From: Aporhodopirellula aestuarii
Lineage (GTDB): Bacteria > Planctomycetota > Planctomycetia > Pirellulales > Pirellulaceae
Assembly (NCBI RefSeq): GCF_023701485.1
Contig: NZ_JAMQBK010000100.1
Span: 1 to 32,946, forward strand
Length of the DNA: 32,946 bases
Reading direction: 5' to 3'
Position 1 is the stretch's first letter. Each line of letters begins with the position of its first letter. Shown here piece by piece: positions 24,720-32,946 of the stretch. Made by a program: the position numbers and the translations under genes. The notes under the pieces are model-generated. The model was not told the DNA's origin. It ran no database searches and worked only from the letters and a program-made list of their open reading frames with translations.

Positions 24720-26426
24720 TTACCGATCGCTCGACCGAATCGCCAAAAACACGATCCGACCGGCAGGATTGACCACGAATTCAATGCCCTCGTATCGCAG
24801 CAGACTCGCCCCCTCCCATGACGGCCCGCCAAACGTTAGCGGCTTTTCGAACTCCTGAACCGATCTCGCCACGACGGGCGCCCCGAATCGTTCAAGTAAA
24901 GTCCCGGCATCAACCTGTTTCGAAAACGCAAAACATCCGTTCACGAACGCTTTGCGTCCCTTGTAATCGAACTCCCGCCCTTGCATCGCCACCTCGATCG
25001 CCCGCCCGATTGAGATCGCGCCGACTTCGATCTCTTCTTGCTCAGGCGACTCATCGGGGATCTCCCTTAACTGAGAGGCAATGTCTAGCGTTAACGTGGG
25101 CGCCGCGGTCGCCTCCGCCCATGCTGCAAACAACTTCCGTTCGCCGTCCACCCACTGCGCCGAAACCGGATACCCGACGCGCAACCGATCGCCATCGCGA
25201 CGAACATACAAATCTCGCACCGGATGCCCATCGAGCAGCGGCGACGACTTGACGAACCCGCCTAGTTTCAAGTGACCGTCCGATGGCTCAACGATCCCTT
25301 CGGCGTGATACGACTCCGCGGAATCGTAGCGAATCACGACCTCCTCAGTCGGCCGGAAACCTTTCCTGTCATCGGCGCGCTTCGTCCAAGTGAAATCGCC
25401 CGACCACGACTGCCCCGTTGCGTTCATCAAAACACAACTTCCGTTTTCACGAAACGCGATCCCAAACGTCGGCTTGCCCGAGCGAGCCTCATTCACCACG
25501 CCCACCCAGTTCCCAACGATCTGCTGTCTCGGCAACGGCATCCGTTTGTACGCGGTGTAGCCGACCGGCAATCCGATCACGCAGCCGAGTACCAACAGAA
25601 TCGCCGCAGCAATCTGCGGCCGAATGTATCGACCGATTCGTTCATGCGTCACGGACCAAAATCGCGAGACCATCCCCGGCCCACGTTGCCGGCGCCGTTC
25701 CTCCTTTGATGAACTCTGCGTTGAAGTAACCGACATCGCCCCAAACCCGAACGCCTCATTCCTGCGGTCAGCACGGGCCGATTCCGCCGAGTCGTCGTCT
25801 GTGTCCGGCGCGTCCCTTGGTACCGCCGCATCATCTGACTTTGCCTGTGCATCAATCTGCGATGTCACGCCCGTCCGATTCAGTACCTCGTCCAGTGGCG
25901 CCGCTGTCGCACCGGCAACCTGGATTTGGCGTGCGCGCTCGATCGGACTGATCAGCGTTTTTAACTGCTCTCTGCGCGCCGCCAAATCACTCGGGATTAC
26001 GGTCCGCAACACCAGTTTCCCTGAATCATCCAAACGCACCAAATCGCCACGCAAACAGGCCGGCAAAATCCCCGTGCCGCTGATCGAAACCCATGGACGC
26101 GACGGATCACTTTGCAATTCCGTGCCCGGTGGCAGCATGCCTTGGCAAGCGAAACCGATCAATTCGCGTAATTTGAACGGTCCCATGAACGCGCCCGGCA
26201 TCCCACGCGTCTGAAAGGTAGGAACCTGCGTCCCGGCGGGATGCGGCATGGCGTTGCCCTTCTCGCAAAACAAACCCGCGCCCGCCGCGGCAACCCAGGG
26301 CCCTTCGCCGCTATGACTCAAATACGTGTTCGGGCGAATTATCCCCGCCAACGACGCTTCGCGAATTTCGATCCCCGTGAAAGGGCCCGCCACCGCGAGA
26401 TCCGTTTTGATGTAAAACGATGCCAT
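24720..26426 (-). CDS. GYF-domain membrane protein
   Basis: A 568-aa protein. Two N-terminal GYF_2-type segments are visible: FYIKTDLAVAGPFTGIEIR (about 4-22 onward) and GAFMGPFKLRELIGFACQGM (about 78-97), each with the GPF core and the following helix, suggesting protein-protein interaction modules. An acidic/Arg-rich linker leads to one transmembrane helix (about 272-294, IAAAILLVLGCVIGLPVGY), so the GYF part is probably cytoplasmic. The ~270-residue C-terminus contains a lipocalin-like or DUF-type beta-rich start (IVGNWVGVVNEARSGKPTFG) with no named family I can support. Start ATG at 26426; the extra 23 residues of the longer frame are not credible. Divergent from the downstream DUF1559 gene. 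Confidence 0.82.
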   Translation of the reverse strand: MASFYIKTDLAVAGPFTGIEIREASLAGIIRPNTYLSHSGEGPWVAAAGAGLFCEKGNAMPHPAGTQVPTFQTRGMPGAFMGPFKLRELIGFACQGMLPPGTELQSDPSRPWVSISGTGILPACLRGDLVRLDDSGKLVLRTVIPSDLAARREQLKTLISPIERARQIQVAGATAAPLDEVLNRTGVTSQIDAQAKSDDAAVPRDAPDTDDDSAESARADRRNEAFGFGAMSVTSTQSSSKEERRRQRGPGMVSRFWSVTHERIGRYIRPQIAAAILLVLGCVIGLPVGYTAYKRMPLPRQQIVGNWVGVVNEARSGKPTFGIAFRENGSCVLMNATGQSWSGDFTWTKRADDRKGFRPTEEVVIRYDSAESYHAEGIVEPSDGHLKLGGFVKSSPLLDGHPVRDLYVRRDGDRLRVGYPVSAQWVDGERKLFAAWAEATAAPTLTLDIASQLREIPDESPEQEEIEVGAISIGRAIEVAMQGREFDYKGRKAFVNGCFAFSKQVDAGTLLERFGAPVVARSVQEFEKPLTFGGPSWEGASLLRYEGIEFVVNPAGRIVFLAIRSSDR

Positions 26427-26493
26427 GGCCGCGATTCTATCCTTTATCCTGTACGCTTGTCTAATCGATTCATTCCCCATCAAGGCGGATTCC
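26427..26493. promoter_or_regulatory. Short divergent promoter region
   Basis: Only 67 bp separate the divergent GYF and DUF1559 genes, so both promoters must overlap here or extend into the coding regions. CAAGGCGGAT (26481-26490) supplies a weak ribosome binding site for the plus-strand gene. Confidence 0.4.
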
Positions 26494-27462
26494 ATGACAG
26501 TAGACCTGGACCATCTTTCCGCAAATCACGCCCCCGCCGAACGGGAGGCGTTCACCTTGATCGAAGTCTTAGTTGTCATCGCAATCATCTCGATCATGAT
26601 CGGAATGCTGCTGCCAGCGGTCCAAGCATCGCGTGAGTCGGCAAGACAAACGCAGTGCACCAACAACCTCAAACAAGTCGGATTGGCGATTCAAAACTTC
26701 GAAAGCCAATCCAAACAGCTTCCACCGAGTCGCAACTACGATCACTTCCAAAGCTGGGCGTTTCTGATCCTGCCGTTCATGGAACAAACGGCGCTGCCCG
26801 AGCAGTGGAACGATCGGCTGAAGTACTACTACCAGAGTGACACCGCACGCCAGACGCCGATCCCGATGTACTTTTGCCCTTCGCGACGTGACGGAAAGAT
26901 TCTCAGCATCGAGAACGATGACATCCTCTCTCCGTATGAAGTCAGCGGTCATGTCCCCGGCGTGGTCAGCGATTACGCTTGCTCGGCCGGTCACGGTCCA
27001 TCGGGCGTCTGGAACTGGATCACCTCCAACGGCGCGATGATCATGGGCAAGGGCGAAACCGAACCACCGACGGTTCCGGCGGGTTGGTACGCACCGCCGC
27101 TTGCCGAACTCGTTCAATGGTCCAGCCGCACGACCTACGCAAGCCTTTTCGACGGAGCCAGCCACACGATACTGGTCGGTGAAAAACACGTCCGCCCCTC
27201 GCGGATCGGGATCGCCCCCGAAGACGGCGCGATCTACAACGGCGATCACCCCGGCAACTTTTCACGCTGTGGCGGCCCAGGATACCCGCTCGCAAAATCG
27301 CCAACCGACACCTACCAAACCAACTTCGGCAGCTATCACACCGGCGGCGTCAACTTCGTCTTTGCCGACGGCAGCGTCCGGACATTCGCGCCGTCCATCT
27401 CCACCGAACTACTCGGCCGGCTGACCGCACGTGACGACGGAAAATTCGCCGAAGACAACTGA
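26494..27462 (+). CDS. DUF1559 family protein with prepilin-type N-terminus (second copy)
   Basis: The 322-aa protein has the same architecture as the gene at 194-1183: leader EREA-FTLIEVLVVIAIISIM, then ASRESARQTQCTNNLKQVGLAIQNF and, at the C-terminus, YHTGGVNFVFADGSVRTF. Note that the residue before the mature Phe is Ala19, not the usual Gly. Start ATG at 26494, with AAGG 8 nt upstream; an in-frame upstream ATG at 26425 overlaps the divergent gene and is less likely. Identity with the first DUF1559 gene is confined to the N- and C-terminal family motifs, so it is a paralogue and not a recent duplicate. Convergent with ribD, 31 nt apart. Confidence 0.93.
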   Translation: MTVDLDHLSANHAPAEREAFTLIEVLVVIAIISIMIGMLLPAVQASRESARQTQCTNNLKQVGLAIQNFESQSKQLPPSRNYDHFQSWAFLILPFMEQTALPEQWNDRLKYYYQSDTARQTPIPMYFCPSRRDGKILSIENDDILSPYEVSGHVPGVVSDYACSAGHGPSGVWNWITSNGAMIMGKGETEPPTVPAGWYAPPLAELVQWSSRTTYASLFDGASHTILVGEKHVRPSRIGIAPEDGAIYNGDHPGNFSRCGGPGYPLAKSPTDTYQTNFGSYHTGGVNFVFADGSVRTFAPSISTELLGRLTARDDGKFAEDN

Positions 27463-27493
27463 CAATCGTCCCCGCCAGTCCACCGCGAGGGAG

Positions 27494-28636
27494 CTACTCA
27501 GCCGACAACGTCCGCCGGTAAATCATCCGCACGTCATCATCAAACCGGTCGACCATCTCAAGTGAAAAACCAGTCGCGTCGGATAACTTCGCGATCCCAG
27601 GATCACCAACCGGCCCCGGCGCGGCGCGACCTCCGATTACCTTCGCGCCCACGTAGACGTGGCACTCGTCGATCTGATCACCAGCCGCGAAACTGCCCAA
27701 CAATTCGCCACCGCCCTCGATCATCAAATGAGTCATCGGCTGACCACTCGGGTTGTCCGAACTTCCAAATCGAACCAGCGCCTCATCGATCATCGATACC
27801 GAATCAGATGATTGCACGCGAATGACCTTCACGCCGTGATCGGCAAGGCGATCAATCTCACTGTCTGGTACCTGCGGCCCCGCAACCAACCAAGCCGGTG
27901 TTTGCGACGCCGACTCCACCAGCCGACTGTTGAGTGAGGGCACGCGTGACCGGGCAAACACAATCCTCGCCGGCGTGCGTGCGCCGCCACCTCGCGCCGT
28001 CAACATCGGGTCATCCGCGATCATCGTCCCCATGCCGATCGCGATCCCATCCACACGGCCACGCAACTCATGCACACCCCGCCGAGCCGACTCACCGGTG
28101 ATCCACTGGCTCTCGCCCGACGTCGTTGCGATCCGACCATCCATGCTCATCGCCCACTTCGCGATCACCCACGGACGCCCCGTTCGGACACGTTTCAAGT
28201 AAGCCGCCAACTGCTGCGTCGCCGCGGACAGCCCGACCCCCGTGTCCACCCGAATCCCGGCGTCGCGCAAGCGACAGACACCTCCTCCGTCGACCTGGTC
28301 AAACGGATCCACCGCGGCGACCACCACCCGCGAAACTTCAGCCCGGATCAATGCATCGGCACAGGGCGGCGTTTTCCCGTGATGGCAGCACGGTTCGAGA
28401 GTCACATAAGCGGTCGCACCACAGGCAGACTCGCCACGCGTTTTACAATCCGCCAGCGCGTTGACTTCCGCGTGGGCCTGCCCGAACGTTTCATGAAAAC
28501 CGCGGCCGATCAGCTGCCCATCGCGAACGATTACACAGCCGACCATCGGATTGGGCTCAACACGCCCCAGCCCACCCCAAGCTAACTCGATCGCCTCCGC
28601 CATCCAGCGTTCATCATCATCGCGACGTTCAACCAT
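27494..28636 (-). CDS. ribD: Bifunctional riboflavin biosynthesis deaminase/reductase RibD
   Basis: RibD carries out the second and third steps of riboflavin synthesis. The 380-aa protein has an N-terminal cytidine-deaminase-like domain with zinc ligands in HAEVNAL and PCCHHGKTPPC, and a C-terminal reductase domain (PWVIAKWAMSMDGRIAT, SRR/TPARIVF, THLMIEGGGELLGSF). Length and order match the family. The start ATG at 28636 is chosen because AGGGAGG (28644-28650) sits 7 nt upstream, one of the best ribosome binding sites in the window. The longer frame to 28672 adds 12 residues that overlap it. No FMN riboswitch was seen upstream. It is convergent with the second DUF1559 gene. Confidence 0.96.
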   Translation of the reverse strand: MVERRDDDERWMAEAIELAWGGLGRVEPNPMVGCVIVRDGQLIGRGFHETFGQAHAEVNALADCKTRGESACGATAYVTLEPCCHHGKTPPCADALIRAEVSRVVVAAVDPFDQVDGGGVCRLRDAGIRVDTGVGLSAATQQLAAYLKRVRTGRPWVIAKWAMSMDGRIATTSGESQWITGESARRGVHELRGRVDGIAIGMGTMIADDPMLTARGGGARTPARIVFARSRVPSLNSRLVESASQTPAWLVAGPQVPDSEIDRLADHGVKVIRVQSSDSVSMIDEALVRFGSSDNPSGQPMTHLMIEGGGELLGSFAAGDQIDECHVYVGAKVIGGRAAPGPVGDPGIAKLSDATGFSLEMVDRFDDDVRMIYRRTLSAE

Positions 28637-28643
28637 CCCAAGT

Positions 28644-28650
28644 CCTCCCT
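28644..28650 (-). promoter_or_regulatory. Ribosome binding site of ribD
   Basis: AGGGAGG on the minus strand, 7 nt before the ATG at 28636. It decides the start in favour of 28636 over the upstream in-frame start at 28672. Confidence 0.7.
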
Positions 28651-28825
28651 CGCCCCAATATCCCGCGACCAAGCCAACCCAACTTCACCTTTGCTGCAGG
28701 AAGATCAGCCCGCTCCGGTCCGGGGCGGGCGTTGCCCTGAATGCAAACCCGCTTGCCACCTGAACGCGCCCGCTTCGCGTAATAGCCCCCCAAAACCAAC
28801 GGCACGCTTTTCACGATCCCCGGGG

Positions 28826-28946
28826 GGACGTCGATTTAATTACTGCGGGATCACCAATGTAGCGAAGCGGCGCACGCTGTCCTGTAACGCGGGACCGGAC
28901 GACTTGCGCCGTTCCGCTAAAAACCTCACCTAAACAAGCAATGTCC
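28826..28946 (+). repeat. 121-bp palindromic element, copy C (more diverged)
   Basis: It begins GGACGTCGATTTAATTACTG, identical to copy A over 26 bases, and ends AAGCAATGTCC. The central hairpin arms have several substitutions (for example CACGCTGTCCTGT opposite ACCGGACGACTTG), so the stem is weaker. The length is again exactly 121 bp. It lies in the 374-bp gap between the SEC-C gene stop and the ribD start; the rest of that gap holds no recognised gene. Confidence 0.85.
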
Positions 28947-29010
28947 CAGAGGCAACCGGCGTCGTCGAACGCCGATCACCCGGGCAACTTTTGCCGATGC
29001 GGATCCAAGA

Positions 29011-31167
29011 TCAATCCATCCCGGGAACCCACAACTTGCTCGGCGCCGCACCGCCACTTTCGCCCGCAGGCGCCGGTGCACCACCGCCACCACCGTCGGG
29101 CGTCCACAAGCCTCCGCCATCACTGGCAGCGGGTGCCGCCGGGCGACTCTGCACCGGTGAACCGTCTGGACGGATCAAGCCGAACTGAACCAGCAACTGT
29201 TGTAGCCGCCCCATCACTTCGGGATCCTTGCCGTGATTGCGGGCGATCGTTTGCACGCAGTCTTGGAACTTCTCAGGCTCGCCGCGACGCAGTCGCAGCG
29301 GCAACTCAGCCAATAACAACGAGGCCGTTGAGAACGAGTGCGACTCAGCATACGCCTTGGCCGCTTCCAAGTTTTCAATCGCTTCGTCGCTACTCGCCGC
29401 ACTCTGCATCAAGAACGAATAAGCCAGCAATTTCGCACCGGCTAGTTCTCCTTCGGTAGGTAACTCCGTCTCGAGCAATTGCCGCGACGCACGACGACCA
29501 ATCGTGGTGGCGGAAATCTGCTGGGCTCGCTGGATCAAGTAAACGAGGTTCTCGACATCCAAACCTGCAGGGTCGACGCGGTTTAAGTCGTACGCGGGAA
29601 TGTTCTCGACCTCATCACCTGTGGCCGCGATCGATTCAGGAGTCGGCCGGCCACCGATTTCATATAATCTCGCGATCAACGTTCCATCGCGTGCGACCAG
29701 TCCGTCTTCGCCCTCGAGGTACCGCAGGAGCGCGGCCCGAGCCAACCACATCGAGTCGTCACCCGCGGTGTCCTTGAGCGACGCGTTTCCTAGCAATGGA
29801 ACCGGCGTCTCGGCAAGCTTCGTGGCCGCCCGCTCGACGAACAGGTTCTGTTGCAACGATTCGAACTGTGACGGGTCCGTGATTTTCAACCCGCCCGGCT
29901 GGATCATCGCGATGTAATTGATTGGTAACCAACCCTCACGGTCTGATTCGAAATGACGTCCAGGCAAAGCGAGCCCAAGCAATTCACGGGCGGTCTGCTC
30001 GTGCTGAGCCGTGATACCGATCACCTCGACGCGTGCCGGGCGATCCGTTTCGCGACCGAAAACCGTCACCAACGCAATCGACTCAGGAACCGAGTTTAAA
30101 TCGGACGGAACGCCTTCTTCGGACGGCGGGTCGCGATCGAGCAACTGATAAGCCGCACGCGGCCCGATCTCGTTGTCTCCCTTGAGTTGTTGCAAGAAGT
30201 CCGGCGGAAGTTCCGCGAATCGCGGATGCGCCGACAACGACATCATTGTCTCTTCGATCGAGTCAACGTCCGCCATCAGAGTCCGCTTCTCGACGGAAAT
30301 CGCATCCGATTCGGGACCGACGACAAACGACGTTGCCAAGTAGCGAGCCCGATCATCTGCCGACAAATCTTCGCACTGCGAAAGCTTGTTGAGCAGCTCG
30401 ATCTGCTTCTTGTAATCGCCCCGCCATACCGCACAGGTCAGCAGTCCCGACAGAACGGCCGGTTGCAAAGGAGCGGTCCGCTGCAACGATTCGAATTTGT
30501 TTTCCGCCAAAACGATCTTGTTATTGGCCAACATCAACGCCGCTTCGTCATATCGTTCGGCCCAATCCACGCCTTCGGGACGAGGAATCAGTTCCGGCAT
30601 GAACTTCGCGAGGTGGTTGACCGCTGGGTCACGGTTGATCTGCTGCAGCACGTTGGCTGCCATGTTCGAGCCTTCGTAGCCTTCGGAAACGAACGCCAGC
30701 GTCGCGTAAATCCGCGCGGTCAGCAGAATTCCGTTTCCGGCCAGGCCATACGCCAGCAAGGAAGCGACGTCGAGCACGAAGGAATCCACGTTTTGCCCGC
30801 TCTCGGTGAGCGCCTCGAGCATCAATTCGGTGGCCTTACCGAGATCCTGGGCGAACATCGCCGCGGCCGCACTTTGGGTCAGCGCCAGCGGATTGGAAGG
30901 CTGGAGACGGGTAAATCGTTCCGCATTTTCCTTCAGCGAGTCGTATTCGCGGAGGTCCATCAGCAACCGACCACGAATCGCCAGCGCCCAGGCCGCATCG
31001 GGATGCTGGTCCAGGATCGCTGCCAAACGGTCGAGGGCCGGAACGAGCTGCCCCCCCTCAACCATCGTCAGAACCCGATCGAGTTCATGCACGGAGTCCT
31101 TGCACTTGCAGAATTTGATTTTTTTGCCACTGCCGCACGGGCAGATCGCATAAGTATCGATCGACAT
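29011..31167 (-). CDS. SEC-C motif protein with TPR-like helical repeats
   Basis: The 718-aa protein opens with a SEC-C zinc motif, CPCGSGKKIKFCKC (Cys9, Cys11, Cys20, Cys22), with the last pair spaced C-x-C and not adjacent. SEC-C motifs bind zinc and are found in SecA and many uncharacterised proteins. The rest is a long alpha-helical, Ala/Leu-rich region with tetratricopeptide-like segments (AWALAIRGRLLMDLREYD, NPLALTQSAAAAMFAQDLGKA). The C-terminal ~50 residues are low complexity, rich in Gly, Pro and Ala. The start ATG at 31167 immediately precedes the SEC-C motif; the longer frame to 31350 translates the heptamer repeats below and is rejected. The function is unknown. Confidence 0.85.
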   Translation of the reverse strand: MSIDTYAICPCGSGKKIKFCKCKDSVHELDRVLTMVEGGQLVPALDRLAAILDQHPDAAWALAIRGRLLMDLREYDSLKENAERFTRLQPSNPLALTQSAAAAMFAQDLGKATELMLEALTESGQNVDSFVLDVASLLAYGLAGNGILLTARIYATLAFVSEGYEGSNMAANVLQQINRDPAVNHLAKFMPELIPRPEGVDWAERYDEAALMLANNKIVLAENKFESLQRTAPLQPAVLSGLLTCAVWRGDYKKQIELLNKLSQCEDLSADDRARYLATSFVVGPESDAISVEKRTLMADVDSIEETMMSLSAHPRFAELPPDFLQQLKGDNEIGPRAAYQLLDRDPPSEEGVPSDLNSVPESIALVTVFGRETDRPARVEVIGITAQHEQTARELLGLALPGRHFESDREGWLPINYIAMIQPGGLKITDPSQFESLQQNLFVERAATKLAETPVPLLGNASLKDTAGDDSMWLARAALLRYLEGEDGLVARDGTLIARLYEIGGRPTPESIAATGDEVENIPAYDLNRVDPAGLDVENLVYLIQRAQQISATTIGRRASRQLLETELPTEGELAGAKLLAYSFLMQSAASSDEAIENLEAAKAYAESHSFSTASLLLAELPLRLRRGEPEKFQDCVQTIARNHGKDPEVMGRLQQLLVQFGLIRPDGSPVQSRPAAPAASDGGGLWTPDGGGGGAPAPAGESGGAAPSKLWVPGMD

Positions 31168-31562
31168 AGGGTCACTTTGGAAAGAACGTGAAATCGGTTG
31201 CCCCAGCAACTTACCATGCCGGCCCCAGCCTCCCAAGGCAGGCACCCAGCCATCTCCGCAGCTCCGCAGCTCCCAGCTCCCAGCTCCCAGCTCCCAGCTC
31301 CCGAATGACGTCTCCAATCGCGGGGTGACGCATTCGGCCCCCCTTTTCATGGAGCATCAATGACTTCCGTGTCATAGCGGCGAGATTTCCAGTTTTTCCC
31401 AAACCGACGAGGTCCCGCGGTATCTATCGCTTTGCGAACAGCCACGCGTTTGTCATCATTGTGACGAACGGTTCAACGGTGTTCCTGATTCAGCGTGTCT
31501 TTTCTGTAACGCAACTCGTGGTGCGTTGGCCTGCAACACAAACCGCTGCACGAATTAGCCAA
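31168..31562. other. Divergent intergenic region upstream of the SEC-C and DUF2625 genes
   Basis: 395 bp between two divergent genes. It contains the tandem heptamer array (31259-31301) and presumably both promoters. I see no gene, tRNA or other repeat. Confidence 0.5.
31259..31301. repeat. Tandem heptamer repeats (CAGCTCC)n
   Basis: Five perfect copies of CAGCTCC run from 31267 to 31301, with a sixth copy at 31259-31265 offset by one base. On the strand of the SEC-C gene the unit reads GGAGCTG. The array ends about 92 bp upstream of that gene's start. Short tandem repeats like this are prone to slippage, so copy number may vary between strains. Confidence 0.93.
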
Positions 31563-32240
31563 ATGCGTTCCCTCGACGAACTAATCGAATACGACGATCC
31601 ACGTTGGCCCGACGTGCGAAGATGGATGGCAGAGGCCACGAACGGCGTGTCCGTCTTCCCGCCTGTCGAATCGACTCGCGCGGACGCGTTGCTCGCCACG
31701 CAGGTTACGACGCGTTCTCCAATGGGTGCCATCATCTACGAGTCTGGGGGCATGCTCGTTGACCACGGTTGGCTTCGCATCCTCGGTGGTGGCTGCAACG
31801 CCTTCACGCGTTCGCTACCCCAATGGAACCGCGACTGCGGACTGATGACTGAAAATTCGCCGCCACCATTCCTCCTCGTCGCCGATGACGTCGCAGGCGG
31901 TTTCTTCGCGGTCAACGGTGGTTCGCTTGGCAATGATGCGGGAAACCTCTACTACTTTGCTCCCGACACACTCGATTGGGAGCCACTCGACATGGGTTAC
32001 ACCGATTTTATTCACTGGGCATTCTCCGGCGATCTCCAATCCTTCTACGCCGACTTTCGCTGGACGGACTGGGTTTCGGAGATCGCAGATATGTCGCCAG
32101 ATCGCACCATCAGTTTCTACCCTTTTCTCTGGACGGAGGCTGACAACCTCGATTCACGCCATCGCGGATCGGTGCCGGTTCTTGAAGCCTTCAGCCTGCA
32201 AGTCGACATGGCTCGGCAGCTCAACGGTCGCCCAACATAG
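31563..32240 (+). CDS. DUF2625 family protein
   Basis: A 225-aa protein beginning MRSLDELIEYDDPRWPDVR. The segments ATQVTTRSPMGAIIYESGG, MLVDHGWLRILGGG, SLPQWN, LLVADDVAGGFFAVNGG and YFAPDTLDWEPLDMGYTDF are the conserved core of DUF2625, a cytoplasmic family of unknown function. There is no signal peptide or membrane helix from this start. The longer frame to 31461 adds 34 residues with no family match and is not used. It is followed after 135 nt by a small membrane protein on the same strand, possibly unrelated. Confidence 0.88.
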   Translation: MRSLDELIEYDDPRWPDVRRWMAEATNGVSVFPPVESTRADALLATQVTTRSPMGAIIYESGGMLVDHGWLRILGGGCNAFTRSLPQWNRDCGLMTENSPPPFLLVADDVAGGFFAVNGGSLGNDAGNLYYFAPDTLDWEPLDMGYTDFIHWAFSGDLQSFYADFRWTDWVSEIADMSPDRTISFYPFLWTEADNLDSRHRGSVPVLEAFSLQVDMARQLNGRPT

Positions 32241-32375
32241 TTGTTACGCAAGGTCTCCGTGGGCCCGTCTTCGTTGCTTGTTCATGCTTCCTACCGATGG
32301 TAGACGACTCGGTGATTCAGCGTCAAACGGCATCGTAACGGCGGTGTCGTCAAACACTTTCCTTATTGGATTCCG

Positions 32376-32720
32376 ATGGTTCAAGCCACAGGTAGATTCT
32401 CAATTGGTTTCGCCACGGGTGCCGTCTTGGCGATCGCCCTGTTCTCCATCGCGCGATCTTTTTTTCTCTCAACAATACAGACGCCTGAAAGTGAGCCACA
32501 CTACGAGGTGCTTTACGCCGGCCTCGATTCCGGCGTAGTACTTGTAATCGTGTGTCTCCTCCCAATTGTCGCTGGACTACTTTCAGCGACACAGCTGAAT
32601 CGACCGCTCGACGACTGGATCGTCGCCACGTCCGCAGTTCTGTCCGTGCTCATGTGTCTAGGAATCATCGTGGTGTCTCAAACGTTAGTTGCAGACGCAT
32701 TGCTTTATGGCATGGACTGA
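32376..32720 (+). CDS. Small hypothetical membrane protein
   Basis: A 114-aa protein I do not recognise. Three hydrophobic segments are visible: FATGAVLAIALFSIARSFFL, GVVLVIVCLLPIVAGLLSA and WIVATSAVLSVLMCLGIIVV, which would make a three-helix membrane protein. Composition and frame are better than the overlapping frames (31885-32538, 32350-32592), which are Ser/Arg-rich. No good ribosome binding site precedes the ATG at 32376. It might pair functionally with the DUF2625 gene but nothing beyond adjacency says so. Confidence 0.6.
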   Translation: MVQATGRFSIGFATGAVLAIALFSIARSFFLSTIQTPESEPHYEVLYAGLDSGVVLVIVCLLPIVAGLLSATQLNRPLDDWIVATSAVLSVLMCLGIIVVSQTLVADALLYGMD

Positions 32721-32946
32721 CGCCATCTTTTCCCCCTGCCACGCACACGCCGAAAGGCCTAACATGGTTCTGAACAAGACAGCGGCTTCGTCACTGGAGC
32801 GTCGCTTGGTTTACCGCACCTTTCGCTTTTCTGACGCGTATTAAGCAGGTACGCAGGAATCCTCTGGCGAAACTGCCGCGAACTGTAGGCCGAATTAATG
32901 AGAGAGGTGACGCCGCGAAGCGGTGGTCCTTTGAGACGTGGTAAAC
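32721..32946. other. Window end, no gene recognised
   Basis: 226 bp after the small membrane protein. Only very short frames are present. I see no tRNA, repeat or partial gene with a recognisable motif. Confidence 0.45.

Noticed and set aside
28629..28814. Short minus-strand frame of 61 codons upstream of ribD
   Set aside because: It overlaps the ribD start and the ribosome binding site, and has a basic, low-information translation with no motif.
30187..31191. 334-codon plus-strand frame opposite the SEC-C gene
   Set aside because: Arg/Gln/His-rich translation with no motif, antisense to a gene with a clear SEC-C motif and helical repeats.
32755..32765. GCCTAAC core reminiscent of an integron attC site near the DUF2625 and small membrane protein genes
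   Set aside because: No matching GTTRRRY partner at a proper distance and no imperfect hairpin between; a 7-base match is expected by chance. No integrase in the window.

Overview
The window reads as chromosomal DNA from a planctomycete, most likely a Rhodopirellula-like member of the Pirellulaceae. The evidence is two DUF1559 proteins with prepilin-type N-termini, a transmembrane Ser/Thr kinase fused to a WD40-like domain, GYF_2, DUF1573 and SEC-C/TPR proteins, several TTG/GTG starts, weak Shine-Dalgarno sites and many monocistronic genes. This assignment rests on family content only; no 16S gene or species marker is present.

Layout. 1-5.7 kb: a DUF1559 protein and a kinase/WD40 protein, both on the minus strand, then an ~870 bp stretch with no convincing gene. 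5.7-8.9 kb: uvrB and a YeeZ-like NAD(P)-binding protein (minus). 9.1-13.6 kb: a compact three-gene plus-strand operon of a secreted trypsin-like protease with a PDZ domain, a second HtrA-like protein whose catalytic His and Ser are replaced and whose PDZ domain sits inside the protease fold, and a zinc-ribbon membrane protein with two related C-terminal units. 13.6-18.8 kb: hisS, a DUF6159-like membrane protein, a histidine phosphatase and typA/bipA (all minus); the phosphatase start overlaps the typA stop. 19-21 kb: an NAD-dependent epimerase (plus) and a viroplasmin-RNase HI fusion (minus), the latter bracketed by two 121-bp palindromic elements in opposite orientation. 21.3-24.5 kb: a tight minus-strand cluster of a receiver-like protein without the phospho-acceptor Asp, panD, a DMT/YdcZ-type membrane protein, maf and a DUF1573 protein. 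24.7-28.6 kb: a GYF-domain membrane protein, a second DUF1559 gene divergent from it, and ribD. 28.8-32.9 kb: a third 121-bp element, a SEC-C/TPR-like protein preceded by heptamer tandem repeats, a DUF2625 protein and a small membrane protein.

Most genes are core housekeeping (DNA repair, histidyl-tRNA synthesis, ribosome-associated GTPase, pantothenate and riboflavin synthesis). The two less ordinary parts are the protease/pseudoprotease/zinc-ribbon operon at 9.1-13.6 kb, which looks like a dedicated periplasmic or membrane quality-control or signalling module, and the family of 121-bp inverted-repeat elements. I see no tRNA or rRNA gene, CRISPR array, prophage or transposase. Start sites were chosen from family N-termini and ribosome-binding sites, so many differ from the longest possible reading frame.
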